From assembly GCA_037042915.1 (NCBI GenBank), contig CM073194.1, positions 2,976,001 to 3,040,000 on the forward strand: 64,000 nucleotides of DNA, written 5' to 3'. This document shows, one piece after another, positions 55,412-64,000 of this stretch. The translations under genes were made by a program, and so were the position numbers. Below the pieces are notes generated by a model. That model was not told the origin of the DNA and searched no databases. It saw nothing but the letters and a program-made list of their open reading frames with translations. Within the stretch, counting starts at the first letter, position 1. Every line of letters begins with the position of its first letter. Source of the stretch: Auricularia sp. M13. Its lineage: Eukaryota > Basidiomycota > Agaricomycetes > Auriculariales > Auriculariaceae.

Positions 55412-55429
55412 GAAATTAAGCCCCAGTGA

Positions 55430-55950
55430 CGACCAGTGGCAGCAGTGGCAACAGTTCCGGCAATTTCCAATCGCAGCTGTGGCGGTGGCGACATTGGTCA
55501 GTGATTTCCGGCCGTTTCCGGCTGTTGCGGAGGCGGCGGCACCATTCCGGGTAGTACCAGAATGTGCCGGACGGCAGTGCACCCGCAGCGTGGACCGCAA
55601 TGCCACCCGCAGCGCCATCAGCGCACCCGCAACGCAACCCGCAGCAGCACCTGTGCACCTGTACCGGACCGCAATGGGAACCCACACACCTGCAGCACAA
55701 ACCGCAGCAGCACCTGCGCACCTGCAGGCCAACCTGCAGCAGCATCAGTGGGCCCACAGTGCGGACCACGGCAGCACCTGTGCACCAGCAGAGCAAACCG
55801 CAATGCCAAGCACAGCGCCACCAGCGCACCTGCAATGCTGCCCGCACCAGCACCTGCGCACCCGCAGCACGGACCGCAGCAGCATTCACACACCCGCAGA
55901 GCAGCCCGCAGCAGCATTCCAGGACCCACAGACCGAACCACACTAGCATA
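55430..55950. repeat. Degenerate CAG/CACCTGCGC-rich repeat
   Basis: Irregular repeats of GCAGCAGCACCTG(C/T)GCACC with units of roughly 40-50 bp. Open in several frames on both strands, the usual sign of compositional repeats. No gene claimed. Confidence 0.6.
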
Positions 55951-56236
55951 CATAGGGTTAACGCCACCCTGGTGCAGCTGCCTGAGGTGCGTTCATCCTT
56001 GGGAGTGGATGGCGAACGCAGCGGCGTACCACATAAGTTGTTACAACAACTAGGGCCAATATGCTACGGAATCTCAGCCTTTAGGTACGATATCTCAGAC
56101 CATGCAGCTGCGTGGTGCTTGGAGTTTTGGATGGTTGCTCCTGGAACTCCGACACATTCATAATGCAGGCCGGAGATCCAAACCTTATTCTGTGTGACTG
56201 CTCCTCGTTCTCTCTTCTACAATCATTGATACAACA

Positions 56237-57672
56237 TGGCACGCGTTGTCAGGATCAGCTCACTGAAAATAATCAAGGAGCCCGCAAGGTGGACGAGCTC
56301 CAAGGATACCACAGAAAATTACTGCATCATCTGTCGAGGATATTACGACAGAACAGTAGTCCTATGTGCACTTTGCCCACGCGGTGAGTAGGCTAATTAT
56401 CTGTGCCTATGGTGCCTATTCGCTGATTCTCCAGTCTTCCATCCAACATGTGCTGGAAAGGACAAGAGCATCATTGAGTCTGACATTCAATGGTGTTGCC
56501 TGCAGCACGAGTGCAGGGAGTGTGGAAAAAGTGCCGCAGACACCAAGGGACTAAGGCTGATGTGGTATGTATGTTAAGCGCGTGACCGAACCGACAAGGA
56601 CGCCTCAGATCGACCGATAGACCGATGTCTAAGACGGGGAGCCAGGCGCGGATGGGGAACCTTGACGGGTGGCCCGACAGATGACCTATGGCCCCCGGAG
56701 CCCGTAGTAGGCGAACGGGGGCGCTCGAGAGGTAGTCGAGGTACTCGAGCGTCGATAGAAGGAAGAGTGAGCCGAAGGTGCCGATAGAAAGCGAGGCGAG
56801 CGAGGAGAGCGGCCGGATTGAGTGGCCCGGCTCTAGCGAGGTGGGACAAAGCTAACTCGTTGCTAGGTTGTTGCTAAGTCGGTTTTCGAACTAGAGTACA
56901 TCAAAGCGAGGCAAGGATACAAATAGGAAAGCACAGAATCACATGGGAGACACTCGGGTAACTGATAGACCGGTCGGATCAACAATAGAAGTACGAAACA
57001 CAGGAATGCGCAGTGATCGCAGTCAGAGTGATCCGATATCGAGCGGAGTGAGTCAGGATGATGACAGAGTGCTTAGGAAGCAAAAGGGCGTGACGGAAGA
57101 TGATTAGAAAGATACTAGAATGTGTTAGAAGGTGATCCGGGTCGAGCGGAGCAATGCAAAAGCGAGGCAAGACCGATAGGATCGAAGGGGAGCAAGGCAA
57201 AAGGGAAGGGAAGCGAAGGAAAGTGAAGGGAAGCGAGTGAAGGCGAGTGAAGAATGGATATACTCGAACCGAAGGAAGGGCGAGGCGAGAGGACCGAAGG
57301 GTAGAGAAGGGTCGGACGAGCATGGGTCGTAACAATGTACTATCATCCTTGATGCGAGCTATCATTGAGGAGCTGTCCGTGTCAGCTGTCACACATGCCC
57401 ATCCGCTTTTTGTCAAGACTGTTCTCATGAATGGAAGGATCTGGGCGATCATATCCCCGAATTGTGAGTTAGCCTTGTCTCAGAGCCATTGCGGTCTCAC
57501 TCCTGGCTGTAGTTCACTGAAGTTCCTGGCTATCCGAAGATGCAGTCGGTCAAATTCATACGGTGCATCGAGTGCATCAAGGTTTTCCAGCTGAAACCCG
57601 AGTTTGTCAAGTCGTGGAAAGCCTACTGGAAAAAAGTGCAAAAGGGGTTGAAGGCTCAACGCGGTGACTGAG
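56237..57672 (+). CDS. PHD-finger protein, four exons, solo LTR in intron 2
   Basis: Exon 1 56237-56383 (MARVVRISSLKIIKEPARW, then YCIICRGYYDRTVVLCALCP); intron 56384-56434 (51 nt); exon 2 56435-56564 (VFHPTCAGKDKS, WCCLQHECRECGKSAADTKG); intron 56565-57385 (52 nt once the LTR is removed); exon 3 57386-57463 (CHTCPSAFCQDCSHEWKDLG); then an intron from 57464 and a last exon to the stop at 57672 (SVKFIRCIECIKVFQLKPEF, WKAYWKKVQKGLK). The C..C..C..C..H..C arrangement continued by C..C..C..CPxAFCxDC resembles the PHD plus C5HCH zinc modules of fungal chromatin factors. PHD fingers bind histone tails, so a nuclear role is inferred. The frame of the last exon does not join cleanly to exon 3, so decay is possible. 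Confidence 0.65.
56572..57334. mobile_element. Solo LTR in the PHD gene intron
   Basis: TGTTAAGCG...GTCGTAACA (inverted TGTTA/TAACA ends) flanked by ATGTA (56567-56571, 57335-57339). 763 bp, purine-rich. Different from LTR family D. It lies 7 nt inside the donor GTATGTA, leaving splice sites intact. Confidence 0.9.
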
Positions 57673-57784
57673 CTAGGACTGGATGTTCTTGACTGCGCTC
57701 GTCACTCCACAACTCCCTTTCTTGCCTGTTGCTTCCCCTCTTCTTGCCATTGTGCTGTGCTTGTACTAAGATTGGCAAACATGC

Positions 57785-58138
57785 TGACCTTGCCAGCTGC
57801 CCAGTTTATATCCGGATTGTGGCGCTTAAGCCAAGTGAACCTGAGGATGACATGAGTCTTTCCCAGGGAGCACAGCAAAGACAAGTCGCTCCACATGTTC
57901 TCCGTATCGCAGAATGAGCTCACACTCTTTAGTGATAGAGCCTCCCTCGTTGAGCGTGCCATCCACATTGTAGACGGAGATGGGTCTCTCCAGCCGGCGC
58001 GTCTTAAAACCGTGCACATGTACGTACTCCGTGTCGATGAATTCAGACGTTGCTCCACAGTCCACGAGCACGCGAGTGCCGGTGGTGATGCGGTCGTCTA
58101 AGGCCTCGATCTGAACATTGAGCGTAAGGGATCTTGAA
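57785..58138 (-). pseudogene. Ty3/gypsy protease fragment
   Basis: Minus-strand reading LTLNVQIEALDDR, LVDCGATSEFIDTEYV (D-C-G in place of D-S/T-G), RLERPISVYNVDGTLNEGG, LILRYGEHVERL, then after a frameshift at about 57,870 SLGKTHVILRFTWLKRHNPD. This is the retropepsin region of a common fungal gypsy family, distinct from elements A and B. No RT follows; an isolated scrap. Confidence 0.85.
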
Positions 58139-58139
58139 A

Positions 58140-58639
58140 GATTAACGGTGTGTTAAGCCTGCTGTGCCTTGGGGGTTTGGTTGCAAGGATAGTCGAACGT
58201 CCGGGTGTAGAGAACACTCGAACAAACAACTAGAGCCTTTGGTGCGTTATTGAGCACACCGGCTACGTCGAGTAGCACAACCGAGGGACCACGAGCAACA
58301 GAGAACTCAGACGAGTAGATCAGGCAAGGGAAGAACCCAGAGGCGAAGTCGAGAGAGAGATAGAGTGTGCGAGGGGCACTGTAATGTTACGGTGCGCGGC
58401 GATCTTGCCCATACGCCGCTTCCGTTGGATCTCTTTCGCCGCTTCACCCGCTCCGTCGGACTGATATACCCGTTCCGCATGCCTCTCCGGACCGCTGGCA
58501 CCTCGGCTACCTTTTCTCGGCGTCACCGGACCCCTGTCAACCTCGGTCCTTGGATGCGACGCGCTATTGCCATTGTTGTCGATCACCGCTGCGTTGGTTT
58601 CCAACCAGCGTGTAGCCGTTTGTCGGTCCATCTCCTCGG
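58140..58639. other. Unassigned DNA between gypsy scrap and LTR-like segment
   Basis: A minus-strand frame from 58631 (MDRQTATRWLETNAAV, AAKEIQRKRRMGKIAAH) might be a gypsy gag start, but nothing conserved confirms it. Confidence 0.25.
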
Positions 58640-59407
58640 TGTCACATTACGGCCTACACCTTCGGAGATGCCGCACACCACACCTCGGGTATTGCCCTGC
58701 ATGGCCGGTGTGCGCTGGGAGTACAGGTGAAGCTGCAACGATCGTGCCGACGTACATCCTTCACCCTCCGTCCCCTGGATGCTCGACCGCTCTGGCACCT
58801 CGGACCTCGGCCGCCACACTCTCCTCGGTCCGCGCGCGGTATGGTCCATGGTCCGGAGGCTGTCCGGATGGAGTGGGAGTGTTGATTGTTGGGTGGTGCG
58901 CTCGTACCTCGCTCGCCGACGCGTTGCGCTCGCTGCTGCGCTCGCCATTGCGTCGGCGCCTTTTGCCCCCGGTGTCGGTGCGTGCATACATGCAAGGACA
59001 CCTTGGTCTGTCTCGGATACCCGCCCGATACCCTCCATAGGCACAGACATCCTTTATCCCCTTCGTCCGGAGTCGTTCTGCGCCTTCGGCGCGACGCTTC
59101 ACTCTTTCTTGACCCTCCCTTGACTCCCTTTACCCCCATTGCTTCCACTGGCTCCCGATTACCCTCGGTGACTTCCCCAATGCCTTTCCCATTGCTTCCG
59201 GACCTCTCTTTGGTGTTGGTTGGCTTCCTTTGTTGTCCGGAGCGTTCGGATCCGGTTTGCCTCCGATCGGACTATATGTACCGGCGATTGCCCTCGGATG
59301 TACCCTAGGTTGGATCTGGTCTATTATGTGTTCGACCTTCCCCTCCTGAGTACCCTTCCTGGTCGGCTACGCCTCCGGGTCGGTGGTGTATGCAGCACAC
59401 CGTGACA
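58640..59407 (+). mobile_element. LTR-like segment related to LTR family D
   Basis: TGTCAC...GTGACA termini and a 3' part similar to LTR D (ACCCTAGGTT(T)GG.TCTGGTC, same distance to the end). 768 bp. A TSD is not visible because the right end abuts MITE copy 3. Left boundary is inferred from the inverted terminal hexamer. Confidence 0.45.
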
Positions 59408-59408
59408 T

Positions 59409-59874
59409 GTAAGTGACTGTGCCCCCCAATTCCAGGTGGATTCCAGGTGGAAAAATGCAACTAAGCAAAAAAAGTGTCAGAATGTCAAATCCATCATATT
59501 TTGATGGTATACCCCCTAAGGTGGAATTTGGGTGGAATTCCACTGGACTGTTGGATCGGATGGGCCAGAATGGCCGAATTCCGGTGGAATTCCACTGGAA
59601 ACAATGTGGAAATTCATCAAAAACTGTGATTAAGTGTTAGGTTAGGTTAGGTTAGGTTAGGTTAGGTTAGGTTAGGTTAGGAGTTAGGTTAGGTTAGGTT
59701 AGGTTAGGTTACTAGAACGTTTTCATGTTTCCTGAGGTGGCTGTGCATCTCTGAACCTTATTTGTGATGTCTAACATATTTTTTTACCCCTTAGAAAATA
59801 TTTTGTCTGGAGCAGGTTTTCCACCGGAATTCCACCTGGAATCCTCCTGGAACCAGGGGGCAGTGTCAGGTTCT
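59409..59874. mobile_element. Telomere-repeat MITE, copy 3 (inverted)
   Basis: 466 bp, close to copy 1 in opposite orientation, with (TTAGG)n at 59,634-59,718. No TSD: the flanks are the LTR-like end and unrelated DNA, so one flank has been rearranged. Confidence 0.85.
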
Positions 59875-60110
59875 CGAGGGGCACGACTATGTCGATTTCG
59901 TAACTGGGGAGCTAGATACAAAGTCGAGGGTCTTTTATACCTGGGGAGGTGATCCAATGTAATTGGAGTGTATCCTAGAGACGAAGGAGAGGGAGCCTCA
60001 GATCAATAGAGATCTTCATCATTGGCCGATAGGATGAGTAAGAGCAAATGCGGCTGTCTCATCAATTGATATTGCTATTTGTTAGTATATCTTACACATG
60101 GACTCGTTCA
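59875..60110. other. Unassigned DNA
   Basis: No ORF. A complement-strand TATAAAAG at 59,930-59,941 resembles the TATA of gypsy A's leader, so this might be another LTR scrap. Confidence 0.25.
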
Positions 60111-60405
60111 TCGAGCTTTTGGAGACCCAGGGAGTTCAGCAAAGTATGCAGCCCAAGTCTCTCGGCTGGTAAAACGGCCAAGCTCGCCGACTCCTTCGCA
60201 GGCAGGGACTCCAAAATAGCCACAACACAGCAAAAGTATGCCTAATAGAGCTAGTGACATACTGTGAGGCAACCTTGAGACCCTGGGAGTGCAGTAAGGT
60301 GTGCAGCCGGTGTCTGCTGACCGGTAAAACGTCCAAACTCCTTCGCCGGCAGGGACCTCAAATCGGCCAGGATACAGGGAGAACATGCCAAAGCGAGCTG
60401 GACCC
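60111..60405. repeat. Diverged direct duplication of about 130 bp
   Basis: 60,115-60,240 and 60,272-60,400 share the order GAGACCC(A/T)GGGAGT.CAG, GTAAAACG.CCAA, CTCCTTCGC.GGCAGGGAC. Non-coding. Confidence 0.65.
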
Positions 60406-61263
60406 ACGCGGAGAGGTATTGCTGTCTTTAATTGGCCTGTACTTGTCCCGTGTTGTTGCTCAGGGGTGCTTACATAAGCACTATCACTCTTGTCGCGACA
60501 AAGACATTAAGGGTTGACAGGGAATTTTGGCGTGTGAACTCCCCAAACATGTCAAGGAAGACCCTTGGAGCATGTTTAAGCTGCGTTGCATCAGGGTCTT
60601 GTCCTGGAAAGTCTGGACAGCTGCCTACTTTGCCTGTCCGGAATATCCCGGCGACGCCTTTTCACTTCTCCGTCTTCATGGCCATTACGCTATTGCCCAC
60701 GAGCCACGACATACGGCGCGCCTACCTACGCAAACAGTGGGCCTTGACTGCACCTTCTTCCTCTCGCAAAAGGCGCAAAAAGGCCAAAGACGCCGGGATA
60801 TATATATTGCCCACAAATTATCTGGCCAACGCATCGCGCATCCCACACCCAGCGGCACATATTACAGCCTCGCGCGCGAAACCTGCTGCACGTCCCACTA
60901 CTGCTCCTGCTGTCCAAGATGCGCCAATGGCAGAGGATTTCTGGCCACAACCTGATGATGATGGTCTCCCGGCAATCGGATTTGAGGACTCTTTCGACTA
61001 CCAGATGCCCCCACTGCGGCACAAGAAGAAGCCGACGAACCCTGAGATGTCCGTAAAGAAGGGGTCACGAGAAAACCGTGCGCATGTGCGCGGGGTCCGT
61101 GCGCAGCAGTAATCCTGTCCTAGAAGACTGTTGAGACATCCTAGAATGATTGTTGAGGGTCATTCCAGTAGCTTACACCTACCCGCACATGTCTGTGTGC
61201 ACAAACCTATCAAACCTTAAAAACTGGCCAAGATATTGTCAAATTACTGGTTTCAAGTTCCGC

Positions 61264-61525
61264 GCGCATGTTGCGCACGTTGCGCACGTTGCGCACGGAT
61301 GCGCACAGACTGCGCACGGATGCGCACAGACTGCGCACGGATTTTTCACACTGCGCACGAAAGTTGAAATCATGCGCACAGATTTACAATCTGTGCGCAC
61401 GGATGAAGGAGGACTGCGCACGGATTGTGATTTTGTGCGCACGACATTTTGGACCCTGCGCACGGATGTTAGAATCATGCGGACATGGTAGACATGCGCA
61501 CGGACATGCTGACACTGCGCACGGA
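61264..61525. repeat. Left GCGCAC array
   Basis: About 15 exact GCGCAC, mostly TGCGCACGGAT, spaced 8 to 30 bp by variable DNA. Some spacers recur in the right array (TTTTTCACACT; GAAAGTTGAAATCAT against GAAAGTTAAACTCAT). Confidence 0.9.
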
Positions 61526-62289
61526 TTTTGTGTGTTGCGCATGGATTCTGTATAAAGCACAACTGCATTAGTTTTTTCACTTTGGCACATCTAGGCGACT
61601 TGATTGAACTCATTGAAGTTCATTAACAAACACCAACAATTTCCATAAGTCTTGTGTGGGCGTGCAAGTCCCTCTGTGAGATGGCATGGTGAGGATGAGG
61701 TTGGAACCCATCTAATCAACAAGAAGATCTGAAGGGACAGGATGGTGGTGTGATGCAGGAGAGTGAGCACCTCTGTGGTACAGAGGTGGTGCAGCAGACA
61801 CAGCAAACTTTGGCTTGTTCCAGGTCCACTCCATGGCCCAAAACACGTGTCTCGTCTCTCCTTGACCCAGACAATTCATTTGAGATTTTTTGACCAAACT
61901 GGGATCAGGGCTTAGAATTTATTAGTAGATGAGTGAATCATGGTTACTCAGGCTGCAAAGGATATTACTCCTGAATTCATGAACCAAAATAACATAAGTT
62001 CTAACCTTAGCAAGCTTAATCTAACCTAACATAACATAACTGTATGAGGGTAACATCTTTTGAGTTATGAGTACCTACTTAGAACCTCTTCAGGAAATCA
62101 GCTTAGAACACAAACCGACATGCTGGCTGAATATTTCTGATCCTGTACTAACGTGGAAGTGAAATTTCGAACAAATCATGTAGCACAGTAGTTTATCTAA
62201 AATAGTTGACACTAGAGATGTGCACCTCTATCAATGCACACAGTGCCATGAATACATCTATGATATACATCTTCAAAGGATTTTTGATG

Positions 62290-62575
62290 TTTTTCACACT
62301 GCGCACGGATTTTGTACTTTGCGCACGGATTGTGAAAACTGCGCACGGATATCAGGAGCCTGCGCACGGATTGTGAAAATTGCGCACGAAAGCACATTTC
62401 ATGCGCACGGATGACCAGGACCCTGCACACGGATTTTGAAAAGTGCGCACGGACATTTGGACCCTGCGCACGAAAGTTAAACTCATGCGCACAAAAGTTC
62501 TAACCCTGCGCACGAAAGTTCTGCGCACGGATATTCTTGCGCACGGATGCGCACGGACCCTGCACACGGTTTTCT
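62290..62575. repeat. Right GCGCAC array
   Basis: About 13 exact GCGCAC in the same orientation as the left array, with partly homologous spacers (CATTTGGACCCTGCGCAC against CATTTTGGACCCTGCGCAC). Confidence 0.9.
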
Positions 62576-63262
62576 AGGGGTCCGTAAAGAAGGAAGCTCT
62601 CTACGCTCGATGGAATATGCTTCTTCCTGCTTTAATGACTGCCTTCTCTGCCGCTGGCCGGCCACATCACTTGCCGCCGAATCCCGACTTTGCCGACGAA
62701 TTCACCTTGACTTGCCCGCACTTGTGCAGCCCAAGGTTGACTCGTGTCGTCTTCGTCATGTGGACCTGTGAGCTGCGTTTCCATAAATCTAGCTGCAATG
62801 TACTGATGAGCTGAAACAGCCTTCGAAATCAAGCACATGGTATTCTGCGAGCATACACCACTTCCTGCCACTCTCCTGGCTCATGGCTTCTTTTCCTCAT
62901 CGCCCATGGCTGCCGACTACGCATTTTCGACTCAGATGCTGGATTTCTACCTCGAGCTACAACGGCAAGCCGGCACATCAACAATGGCTCTTGCAGCCGC
63001 TCTACACAGTACCCATCGCCTAAACGGCTTCATTCTGCGCCGTAGAAGCGGTGTCCCCGTACAAGAGGGTTACCGGAGACCGCTGGGCGATGCGATGAAG
63101 TGGTATGATCTTGTACGCCGCAAAATCGAACTGGATCTCCAAGAACGGCTCAACGATGCTCGTGCTATCGTTGACGCACCTCCGCCACTGGCCAGTCGTG
63201 TTTCCCTCCCAATGTCGCCGCCGGCAACACGGGCTATGTTAAGTGTTCATTATCTGGTATAA

Positions 63263-63545
63263 TGGTCCCAAGTTGCACAGTATAGAAACCTGGGACCCCA
63301 AGTCCCAGGTTTCCAGGGTCCCAAGATTCACACATGTGCTAGGGTGCCATAGCTAGAGATCCCAGACTCTGGTCAGTCCCAAGTTTGTTAGCAGGTCCCG
63401 AGTTCACTACTAGTGTACCAATACCATATGATATTCAAGTTTGGCACACGAGAAACCAAAACAGAAATACTCATGGACAAACAAGGACTTGAACCCTCAA
63501 CCCACTATTCTACCACCAGGACCTTAACCACTAAGCCAGGATACC
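63263..63545 (-). mobile_element. Candidate tRNA-derived SINE or MITE
   Basis: On the minus strand, about 63,540-63,483 reads TGGCTTAGTGGTTAAGG (box A-like) and GGGTTCAAGTCC (box B-like) with tRNA spacing, including T-arm pairing GAGG/CCTT. There is no matching 3' acceptor strand, so it is not a working tRNA. The body to the left contains repeated GGGTCCCAAG/CTTGGGACC motifs. It truncates the KDZ frame. No TSD or tail defined. Confidence 0.4.
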
Positions 63546-64000
63546 AATGATGATCAGGCGGTTATCGTTCACTACATAGAATTACAGTGAGCGAGGATTG
63601 GTTGAATAAATTGTAAATAAAGTATCACCAAATGTGAAGTACATAATGGTGTATATATAATTCTGGAAGCCCTCTTTAGGCTCTATAATGTAGTATATTT
63701 TTCTAGAGGCACAGGTGCAGCTCGAGGTGACAGGAAGGATGCGATGGAGAGTGTAAAAATTAATACTCTGTTGCAGTCATCCTAGTTATTGCAGGCTCTG
63801 CTACACACCTTTAGTGCGCTGGCTCATATTTTCTGCGCCTCAGCAATGTCCTTTTGCCCTTGGGCGTCGTCTTTCCCCTTGGTCTTCACCTTTGGTGGGT
63901 ATAGCAAATCTCGGCACTACAGTGGGGAAACTTGAGAATGCCGGTTGATAAAATCGCATATACGACGTAATCTACTGCAGGGAGAACTACAGTGTATATA
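63546..64000. other. Unassigned right edge
   Basis: AT-rich DNA with TATATAA and AATAAA-like motifs. I see no ORF, RNA gene or known repeat. Confidence 0.4.

Larger units (their letters stand above)
61062..62580. mobile_element. 1.5-kb element with two GCGCAC-motif arrays, 12-bp TSD
   Basis: Flanked by TCCGTAAAGAAG (61050-61061, 62581-62592); removal restores the host frame. Short inverted ends share AGAAAACCGTG(C/T)GCA (about 61,070-61,085, complement at about 62,560-62,574). Each end carries an array of GCGCAC motifs. The middle (61,560-62,290) has no ORF. Superfamily not recognised; a non-autonomous DNA transposon with subterminal binding sites is the best guess, although 12 bp is long for a TSD of that class. 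Confidence 0.8.
60678..63262 (+). pseudogene. KDZ-type (Kyakuja-Dileera-Zisupton) transposase gene, N-terminal part, interrupted
   Basis: Coding parts 60678-61061 and 62593-63262. Segment 1 is basic (SSSRKRRKKAKDA) then acidic (DFWPQPDDDGLPAIGFED). Segment 2, in frame after the insertion, reads EALYARWNMLLPALM and ends near LTRVVFVMW with Cys/His-rich residues; after a frame slip near 62,812 it continues TPLPATLLAHGFFSSSPMAA, FSTQMLDFYLELQR and LGDAMKWYDLVRRK. The LLAHGFF.SSP..A....MLDF...L and AMKWYD patterns match, from memory, the CxC/N-terminal region of fungal KDZ transposases. The catalytic part is absent: reading stops at 63262, where other repeat DNA begins. Confidence 0.6.

Noticed and set aside
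55479-56163. Gln/Ala-rich proteins in the CAG-type repeat
   Set aside because: All three plus frames and minus frames are open over the repeat, which indicates repeat composition instead of a coding gene.
61264-62575. CRISPR-like array
   Set aside because: Motif is only about 10 bp, spacing varies widely, spacers recur between arrays, no cas genes, and the DNA is eukaryotic.
63483-63545. Functional tRNA gene
   Set aside because: Box A and B are present but the acceptor stem cannot pair and D-stem pairing is incomplete.

Overview
This 64-kb window looks like eukaryotic, almost certainly basidiomycete (Agaricomycotina), genomic DNA from a transposon-rich region. The evidence is the kind of element present: Ty3/gypsy polyproteins with the DGG-type protease seen in Agaricomycetes, Tad1-like LINEs with RNase H, a KDZ-type transposase gene, a Plavaka/CACTA-type transposase remnant, Tc1/mariner MITEs, and host genes with short introns (45-58 nt, GT..AG). 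There are no prokaryotic operons, no rRNA and no confident tRNA gene. Species is not determinable from the sequence alone. Layout: 1-8.2 kb is a nested pair of minus-strand Ty3/gypsy elements (Gag A interrupted by the LTR, Gag B and Pol of a second element) with a telomere-like-repeat MITE between Gag B and Pol. 8.2-10 kb is a LINE-A copy. 10-11.5 kb is coding-like host DNA broken by a mariner MITE. 11,547-35,565 is a 24-kb nest of LINEs: three LINE-B copies (ORF1+ORF2), at least three LINE-A copies (ORF1 only), one LINE-C fragment and several 5'-truncated tails, all inside what looks like one host reading frame. From 35.6 to 40.4 kb that host gene continues, split by a fold-back element and another mariner MITE. 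40.5-43 kb is GC-rich DNA full of short hairpins, followed by a 68-aa gene. 43.8-50 kb holds two uncharacterised host genes interrupted by two solo LTRs in opposite orientation, a fold-back mariner element and a mariner MITE that itself carries a tiny solo LTR. 50-53 kb is a Plavaka-type transposase remnant with short AT-rich repeats. 53.2-54.4 kb is a truncated LINE-B. 54.5-56 kb is minisatellite-like DNA. 56.2-57.7 kb is a PHD-finger gene with a solo LTR in its second intron. 57.7-59.9 kb is gypsy protease and LTR debris plus a third telomere-repeat MITE. 60.7-63.3 kb is a KDZ-type gene split by a 1.5-kb element with two arrays of a GCGCAC motif. The right edge has a tRNA-derived (SINE-like) segment and otherwise nothing recognisable. 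How the parts relate: LINE-B is the only LINE here with endonuclease, reverse transcriptase and RNase H in one family. LINE-A has a related ORF1, no ORF2, and the same 3' hairpin and (TC)n tail, so it reads as a gag-only 'half-LINE' mobilised in trans. Most insertions can be placed exactly because target-site duplications (TSDs) survive, and in several cases removing element plus one TSD restores a host reading frame. Gene models outside the transposons are inferences from frame, splice signals and codon use.
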